Assembly: GCA_964625905.1 (NCBI GenBank)
Contig: CAZVBS010000013.1
Span: 1 to 18,972, forward strand
DNA length: 18,972 bases
Source of the DNA: JABMNX01 sp964625905
GTDB lineage: Bacteria > Patescibacteriota > Minisyncoccia > Phycocordibacterales > JABMNX01
Direction of reading: 5' to 3'
In this document: one piece after another, positions 15,210-18,972 of the stretch
Layout: each line of letters begins with the position of its first letter
Numbering within the stretch: position 1 is the stretch's first letter
The notes under the pieces: generated by a model
The model's database searches: none
What the model was told of the DNA's origin: nothing
Seen by the model: the letters and a program-made list of their open reading frames with translations, nothing else
Translations under genes and position numbers: made by a program

Positions 15210-15230
15210 TACTCAAGTCATACTGGAGTA
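15210..15230. promoter_or_regulatory. Third, imperfect copy of the palindrome
   Basis: TACTCAAGTCA followed by TACTGGAGTA. The right half matches the 26-bp palindromes over 10 bases. The left half has one substitution and one extra base at the centre. It may be a weaker or decayed site. Confidence 0.5.
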
Positions 15231-15252
15231 GTTTCATTGTTTATAAAATAAG

Positions 15253-15296
15253 TGAAAAAATAAACGGCTCGAGTACTCGAGCCGTTTATTTTTTCA
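15253..15296. terminator. Bidirectional terminator, a perfect 44-bp palindrome
   Basis: Symmetric about 15274/15275; arms include AAATAAACGGCTCGAG, with GTAC free to form the loop and A/T ends giving TTTATTTTTT on both strands. It separates the TrpR-like gene (+) from the convergent surface-protein gene (-). Confidence 0.85.
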
Positions 15297-15313
15297 TATA
15301 TCTTTTAAATTAT

Positions 15314-15342
15314 CGATTATCGTCATCGGATGACGATAATCG
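15314..15342. repeat. 14-bp inverted repeat near the end of the surface-protein gene
   Basis: CGATTATCGTCATC, one central G, then the exact reverse complement. It lies 44 nt after the minus-strand stop at 15386 and before the 44-bp terminator. No U-tract. It may be an RNA-stabilising 3' stem or a protein site. Confidence 0.6.
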
Positions 15343-15385
15343 TTTCCATGCAGTAACGAAGAAATGTGTCGAATGTGTGCGTCTA

Positions 15386-16741
15386 TTACCCTCTAATCTC
15401 TTTAGCATATTCTAGCGCTCGCAGTAATGCTATCTTTGCACTAGTGTGCTGTGTTTGATAGTTTTGGTCAATGCCAGTTGAGAGCATATCTATTAATCTC
15501 TCTATGTCACTGTTTTTCCAGTTCTCAAAAATATCTTCTATAGACTCATCTTTAAGTGGTTCTTTGTCGCCTATCCTACTAGAGTACAATCTATCGAGCT
15601 CACAAAGTGTTTGTATTAACACATCTGACACATCTTTATTTTGTGTTTTGAATTTTTGAAGAATTTCTATAAGAGCCTGTGTATTCCCTTGTACTATAAC
15701 TTGGATTATTTCAGAAACTGATGTTGATGCATCTACATATAGTACTTGTGTTTGTTTGATAGTTTCATTATCTACACTATCTTTCATTGTAGATACTACA
15801 CCAGTACGTTTAAGTACTAGCCGTGGTGAACGTCCATCTTCATCTGTTTCTAAAACTATTGCATCTGTAACTGTATTAGTGTTTTCGTTATTGTTTGATG
15901 AGTGTGTTGGTAGATTTTGCATAGTACCTCGAGACATTGTTTCTGTATTTAAAATAGATTCTTTAATATTTAACTGAGTGTTATCTTGAATATCTAGATT
16001 ATTTTCTGTTTCGATATTATCTGTTACAAGAGATCGAGTACTGAACAGGTCTGTAATTGTTTTCCGTCTAAGAAACATGTATGCAATAACAGCACTCCAT
16101 AATATAAGCATAATATAATAAATACTTGCGGTAAGTGTACCTGCTTTAAATCCAGTATAAGGAATCTGGCTGAGTGTAACAAAAGCAAGGTTCTGTTCTC
16201 CAGCTGATGGTAGTGAACTCAAGCTTACAGAAGGAGGATTAAGACCCCCGCCTCCACCACCAGTTGGTGGTATTGGGTCAGGGTCAGGTGTTGGGTCTGG
16301 ATCTGGTGTTGGATCAGGTGTTGGATCAGGTATTGGGTCTGGATCTGGTGTTGGGTCAGGTACAGGATTAGGTGTTGGAGTAGGAGTAGCTTCTTCTGCG
16401 TCGCTGTCTGCAGACGTAGTTATATCCCCAGTCGATGGGTTATCATTGCCACCGCCCGTACCAGCGCCAAAGTTACTTGATGGATTATCATTACCTCCGC
16501 CTGTGCCAGAACCAAAATTTGAACCACCATCCCCTCCATTGTCTCCACCGCCATCAGGTCCACCGCCGTCATTACCTCCACCAGTTCCATCTCCAAAATC
16601 CGCAGAAACCTTTTCTGCGCCTACTAACGAGTGTCCATAAAAAGATAAATTAAAAGGAGTTATTGTAAAAAAAATAAAAAAGAACACCACTGTTGTCAGT
16701 ATGTCTTTTTTTATTTTCCTTTTTATGTGTTGTTTTATCAT
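15386..16741 (-). CDS. Surface protein with internal sortase-like motif and cytoplasmic tail
   Basis: A 451-residue protein of unknown family. Order: basic n-region and hydrophobic signal segment (about 1-47, possible cut after VSA47); Gly/Asn-rich repeats of the type NFGxGTGGGNDNPS (about 48-110); a Pro-Asp-Thr repeat stalk (about 120-160); a Gly run; the motif IPYTG (193-197); a membrane helix (about 203-224) closed by RRK (225-227); then 224 more residues. The motif-helix-RRK order is that of an LPxTG sorting signal, but here it is in the middle of the chain. The tail (228-451) is polar, then helical from about 330. A sortase gene lies upstream on the same strand. ATG 16741 is preferred over TTG 16801, as it begins the signal peptide. 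A TATACT abuts the ATG, so how transcription starts is unclear; read-through is possible. Confidence 0.8.
   Translation of the reverse strand: MIKQHIKRKIKKDILTTVVFFFIFFTITPFNLSFYGHSLVGAEKVSADFGDGTGGGNDGGGPDGGGDNGGDGGSNFGSGTGGGNDNPSSNFGAGTGGGNDNPSTGDITTSADSDAEEATPTPTPNPVPDPTPDPDPIPDPTPDPTPDPDPTPDPDPIPPTGGGGGGLNPPSVSLSSLPSAGEQNLAFVTLSQIPYTGFKAGTLTASIYYIMLILWSAVIAYMFLRRKTITDLFSTRSLVTDNIETENNLDIQDNTQLNIKESILNTETMSRGTMQNLPTHSSNNNENTNTVTDAIVLETDEDGRSPRLVLKRTGVVSTMKDSVDNETIKQTQVLYVDASTSVSEIIQVIVQGNTQALIEILQKFKTQNKDVSDVLIQTLCELDRLYSSRIGDKEPLKDESIEDIFENWKNSDIERLIDMLSTGIDQNYQTQHTSAKIALLRALEYAKEIRG
16268..16386. repeat. Pro-Asp-Thr-Pro coding tandem repeats
   Basis: On the plus strand short units such as GGTGTTGGATCA and GGTATTGGGTCT recur without interruption. 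On the minus strand they encode the PDPTPDPDP-type stalk. Such arrays often change in length by slippage. Confidence 0.75.
16436..16525. repeat. Two 45-bp direct repeats encoding Gly-rich units
   Basis: Units 16436-16480 and 16481-16525 align with a 45-bp (15-residue) period and encode NFGxGTGGGNDNPS-type units. Most differences are at third codon positions, which suggests selection on the peptide. A third, more diverged unit lies toward 16610. Confidence 0.7.
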
Positions 16742-16761
16742 AAGTATAAAAAAGGTGTGGA

Positions 16762-16792
16762 GGTGTGGTACATATTTATCTTGTACCACACC
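16762..16792 (-). terminator. Hairpin after the lipoprotein gene
   Basis: An 11-bp perfect stem GGTGTGGTACA (16762-16772) pairs with 16782-16792 around a 9-nt loop. On the minus strand it is followed 9 nt later by CTTTTTTATACTT, which acts as a late U-tract and also contains the TATACT before the next ATG. It may be a leaky terminator or an attenuator between the two genes. Confidence 0.55.
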
Positions 16793-16810
16793 CCAAACCA
16801 AGTTGTGCCC

Positions 16811-18043
16811 TTACGGGCAATCCATAACCACGTTCAACGCAATTGCTTTGTCTCCCCTTAAGGCAATACTGGCAAGTTCGCCATGAGTGCCTTTAGGGTT
16901 TACTCGAGTACTGAGTAGACGACCGTCATTGCTTTTACGAGGGTAAATTACTTTACACCCTCGTTGTGACGACATTTTCACAAAAAACTGACTGTTGGGT
17001 ACTGTAGCACCCGCCCGAGAAATCTCCTTTTCCCAGTATACAAGCCCATTTTCGTCAGGGTGGTCTTTTGGACCTGCGGTAATTTGCTCCCAATCATTGC
17101 TGCCTGGATACTTTACCAAAGCAGTGATTGGAACAGTCACCGTCGTCGCCTTGCCATTTTTCCACGAGGTAATTAGATCATTGTTGAGATCTCTGGAGAC
17201 CGAGCCGTTTGCCACAGCATATGACTCATTACTCTCTGTAGAGTTAACCTCTTTAATTTTATTCTGGAGGTCAACTGGAATGGAATCCCATTCCCAAAAA
17301 AGCACTTGCGTTAGGAAATTGGGACCGCCTTTCAGAGTTTTTTTAGAAAGCGTAGCAGATTTAACAACTGGCGCAACTGACATAGTCGCAACTTTGCGAG
17401 CTACGTAACTCACATTAGCGCATATGTCGGGAATAACAAGATCCCAGATATATCCGCCATGTTCCACCGATGTGACATTGGCGCCGTTCTTGGCGTTCTC
17501 CTCATTGACCCACGCGCCGTTTTTGACGTTCCGCCAAATCTTGTGATAAGACCCTTTGATACCGTCGACAGTGTAGAACATGCCACAGGAACGTTCTCCT
17601 TCTTTTAGAGTACGTTTTGTGAACGTGTTCACGGCGACATTTTTCTGCCATGCAGTCCGAACTTCTTTGGGCACATTCTTAAATAGCCCAATTGCCAGAC
17701 CGACGGTGCCAGAATACGGGTGAGCACCAGGCCGTTTCCATACATTCTCACGTTTTCCTTTCACCTCTTTTGTGGGGCAAAAGTAACCGTCGCCGATTGA
17801 CACCATGACAGAAGTCATTGGTACTACGACAACAGAACTGGAAGCGATCGGTTCATACTTAGTCTTAGTCGCCGTAATCAAATTTGTAGGATCTTTGTCG
17901 AAAGAATCAGTATCAACAGAGATTTCTGGACAATTTCCAACGCAACCAAGCGAGGAATTACCATCTCCAAGCTGCAATGAGCATGCAGATAACACTATAA
18001 CAATGCCCATAACAAGAAATAATCTCAACTTCGTGTTCTTCAT
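16811..18043 (-). CDS. Lipoprotein of unknown function, unlike neighbours in composition
   Basis: A 410-residue predicted lipoprotein. The signal peptide MKNTKLRLFLVMGIVIVLSAC ends in a lipobox LSAC with the lipidated Cys at 21, so it should be anchored in the membrane facing outward. The mature part has no family I recognise. It has seven further cysteines in a mainly beta-like, Thr/Val/Lys/Asn-rich chain, which suggests disulfides. Start ATG 18043 is fixed by a strong Shine-Dalgarno AAGGAGG (18054-18060), rather than TTG 18067. Parts of the gene are clearly more GC-rich than its neighbours (36 of 60 bases are G or C in 17461-17520), with more G/C third positions, hinting at transfer from another genome. 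It lies between the sortase and the IPYTG protein, on the same strand. No clear promoter is seen. Confidence 0.78.
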   Translation of the reverse strand: MKNTKLRLFLVMGIVIVLSACSLQLGDGNSSLGCVGNCPEISVDTDSFDKDPTNLITATKTKYEPIASSSVVVVPMTSVMVSIGDGYFCPTKEVKGKRENVWKRPGAHPYSGTVGLAIGLFKNVPKEVRTAWQKNVAVNTFTKRTLKEGERSCGMFYTVDGIKGSYHKIWRNVKNGAWVNEENAKNGANVTSVEHGGYIWDLVIPDICANVSYVARKVATMSVAPVVKSATLSKKTLKGGPNFLTQVLFWEWDSIPVDLQNKIKEVNSTESNESYAVANGSVSRDLNNDLITSWKNGKATTVTVPITALVKYPGSNDWEQITAGPKDHPDENGLVYWEKEISRAGATVPNSQFFVKMSSQRGCKVIYPRKSNDGRLLSTRVNPKGTHGELASIALRGDKAIALNVVMDCP

Positions 18044-18127
18044 TGCACCAGCCCCTCCTTGAGGCAAGTTTGTGATTGTTGTTGAACAGGTTTTAAAAGA
18101 ACTAATTACCCTTGCATGATTGCAAAG

Positions 18128-18165
18128 AGTTATTTACTAATCATTTAAATGACCAGTAAATAACT
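18128..18165. repeat. Imperfect long hairpin at the end of the sortase gene
   Basis: AGTTATTTACT (18128-18138) pairs with 18155-18165, and the inner TCATTT-AAATGA (18141-18152) is itself a palindrome; small AA/CC internal loops separate the stems. It overlaps the sortase stop codon. No U-tract follows on the minus strand, so termination is uncertain. Confidence 0.5.
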
Positions 18166-18786
18166 TCCTACAAACTCTGCTTCGACGATATATCGCTCAC
18201 TTTCATCGCCAAATGAATTACATGTTGAGAGTGTTAACTTTCTTGTTCCACGACTTAAATCAACTTGAATTTCTTCTGCCTTTGCTAATTCGACACTTGT
18301 TACACGATATACATGTCGAACATCTTTTGAGTCAACGAAAATTTCTTCACCACCTTTAAGCTTCCTTAATCCGTTAAATGCTTGGTAGTTTTTGTTTATT
18401 ATATTTGGCAAGAAACTAGAATGACCAAAAAGAAAAATATTTGCATCTTCTTCAAGTGACCCTGTGTCAGGATAATGTACAGCTCCGTTACTAAGAGCAC
18501 TATCAAGAACTCCTATATCTCTACTTTTCGGATTCTCAATGTTTACATCCACTCCAACAGAAGGAATAGTAATGTGCACAGGTTCAGAGAGTTGTGAAAT
18601 AATTTCATTTGTATTTTCTGCCGCTTCTACAATTATAGTTTTTGAGTCCTGTTTAGGTACAAAGCCAATAATTGAAAAAAATGTAAATGTAACAAAAAAG
18701 ATACTTAAAAACAACAACAAGAATTGCCATTTATTTTTAAACAAAAGTTTAATATCCTCTTTAATTTCTGTAATTTTTGTATCCAT
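18145..18786 (-). CDS. Sortase (single-pass membrane transpeptidase)
   Basis: A 213-residue sortase, a cysteine transpeptidase that cuts surface proteins at an LPxTG-like motif and joins them to a cell-envelope acceptor. One N-terminal membrane helix (about 20-41) is followed by the extracytoplasmic beta-barrel. The catalytic triad is visible: H122 in FLFGHSS, C189 in the signature TLSTC, and R198 in SERYIV. The HITIPSVGVDVNI segment before the core is typical. Class cannot be set safely; the size is nearest to small class D/E-type enzymes. A likely substrate, the IPYTG protein, lies two genes downstream on the same strand. ATG 18786 is 7 nt after TATATT (18799-18794), so the mRNA is probably leaderless. 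An alternative upstream promoter TTGACA-17-TAGAAA (18837-18809) would give a short leader. Confidence 0.93.
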   Translation of the reverse strand: MDTKITEIKEDIKLLFKNKWQFLLLFLSIFFVTFTFFSIIGFVPKQDSKTIIVEAAENTNEIISQLSEPVHITIPSVGVDVNIENPKSRDIGVLDSALSNGAVHYPDTGSLEEDANIFLFGHSSFLPNIINKNYQAFNGLRKLKGGEEIFVDSKDVRHVYRVTSVELAKAEEIQVDLSRGTRKLTLSTCNSFGDESERYIVEAEFVGSYLLVI

Positions 18787-18793
18787 ATTGGTT

Positions 18794-18837
18794 AATATAA
18801 TCTATCTATTTCTACACTAAAACCACACACTTGTCAA
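18794..18837 (-). promoter_or_regulatory. Candidate promoters of the sortase gene
   Basis: Minus strand: TATATT (18799-18794), 7 nt before the ATG, fits the local leaderless pattern. TTGACA (18837-18832) with 17 nt to TAGAAA (18814-18809) is a second candidate, with a perfect -35 but poor -10. Confidence 0.5.
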
Positions 18838-18972
18838 GTATTTCTACTACATATCTACTATGTAAGTGTTGGTCTTACCTATTGAACTTAAATGACAAAC
18901 TATACATGAAGAAATTTATTGTTAAGTCTAATCACTTATGGCGGTTAAGAATACAATACCTCATTAGGGGTC

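Noticed and set aside
16446..16640. Plus-strand frame rich in Pro and Leu opposite the Gly-rich repeats
   Set aside because: It is the antisense shadow of the Gly/Asn and Pro-Asp repeats, with no promoter or ribosome site.
16995..17408. 137-codon plus-strand frame inside the lipoprotein gene
   Set aside because: Composition-driven antisense frame; the minus-strand frame has a signal peptide, lipobox and Shine-Dalgarno.
18906..18972. Open frame from ATG 18906 to the window end on the plus strand (starts MKKFIVKSNHLW)
   Set aside because: It is only 22 codons, has no Shine-Dalgarno, and the TATACA nearby overlaps the ATG, so no start signal supports it. It could be the start of a real gene beyond the window.

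Overview
The window looks like a chromosomal segment from a member of the Patescibacteria/CPR, most likely Parcubacteria (Paceibacteria). The DNA is AT-rich, genes are compact, TGA is used as a stop codon, and several housekeeping proteins are trimmed: an SMC without a recognisable hinge, ThrRS without the TGS domain, and a NusB fused to a Nudix domain. The lineage is inferred from this protein style; there is no rRNA gene here to prove it.

Layout. From the left: rnr (RNase R, +); a response-regulator-like protein with a degenerate receiver (-); a short smc (-); a 62-aa small protein (+) divergent from smc; rnc and a nusB-Nudix fusion (-, one operon); rpmF (bL32, -); a 67-aa Cys-rich small protein (-); rnhB (-) and dnaE (+) fired from overlapping divergent promoters; an unknown 163-aa protein (-) divergent from thrS (+); a TrpR-like DNA-binding protein (+) flanked by two identical perfect 26-bp palindromes; and at the right end a surface cluster, all on the minus strand, of a sortase, a 410-aa lipoprotein of different base composition, and a 451-aa membrane protein with an internal sortase-like motif. 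No tRNA, rRNA, CRISPR array or insertion sequence was seen.

Expression signals fall into two classes. Many core genes (smc, rnhB, dnaE, thrS, rpmF, probably nusB, the TrpR-like gene and the sortase) have a -10 hexamer only 6-8 nt before the ATG and no Shine-Dalgarno sequence, so their mRNAs are probably leaderless. The accessory or regulatory genes (response regulator, 62-aa protein, 67-aa protein, 163-aa protein, lipoprotein) have clear Shine-Dalgarno sites instead, most with -35/-10 promoters set further upstream. Terminators are mostly long hairpins, two of them perfect 44-bp palindromes.

The most interesting points are the TrpR-like gene with its matched palindromes, the surface protein with the order signal peptide - repeats - IPYTG - membrane helix - 224-residue cytoplasmic tail beside its putative sortase, the hinge-less SMC, the pseudo-receiver regulator, and the leaderless versus Shine-Dalgarno split.
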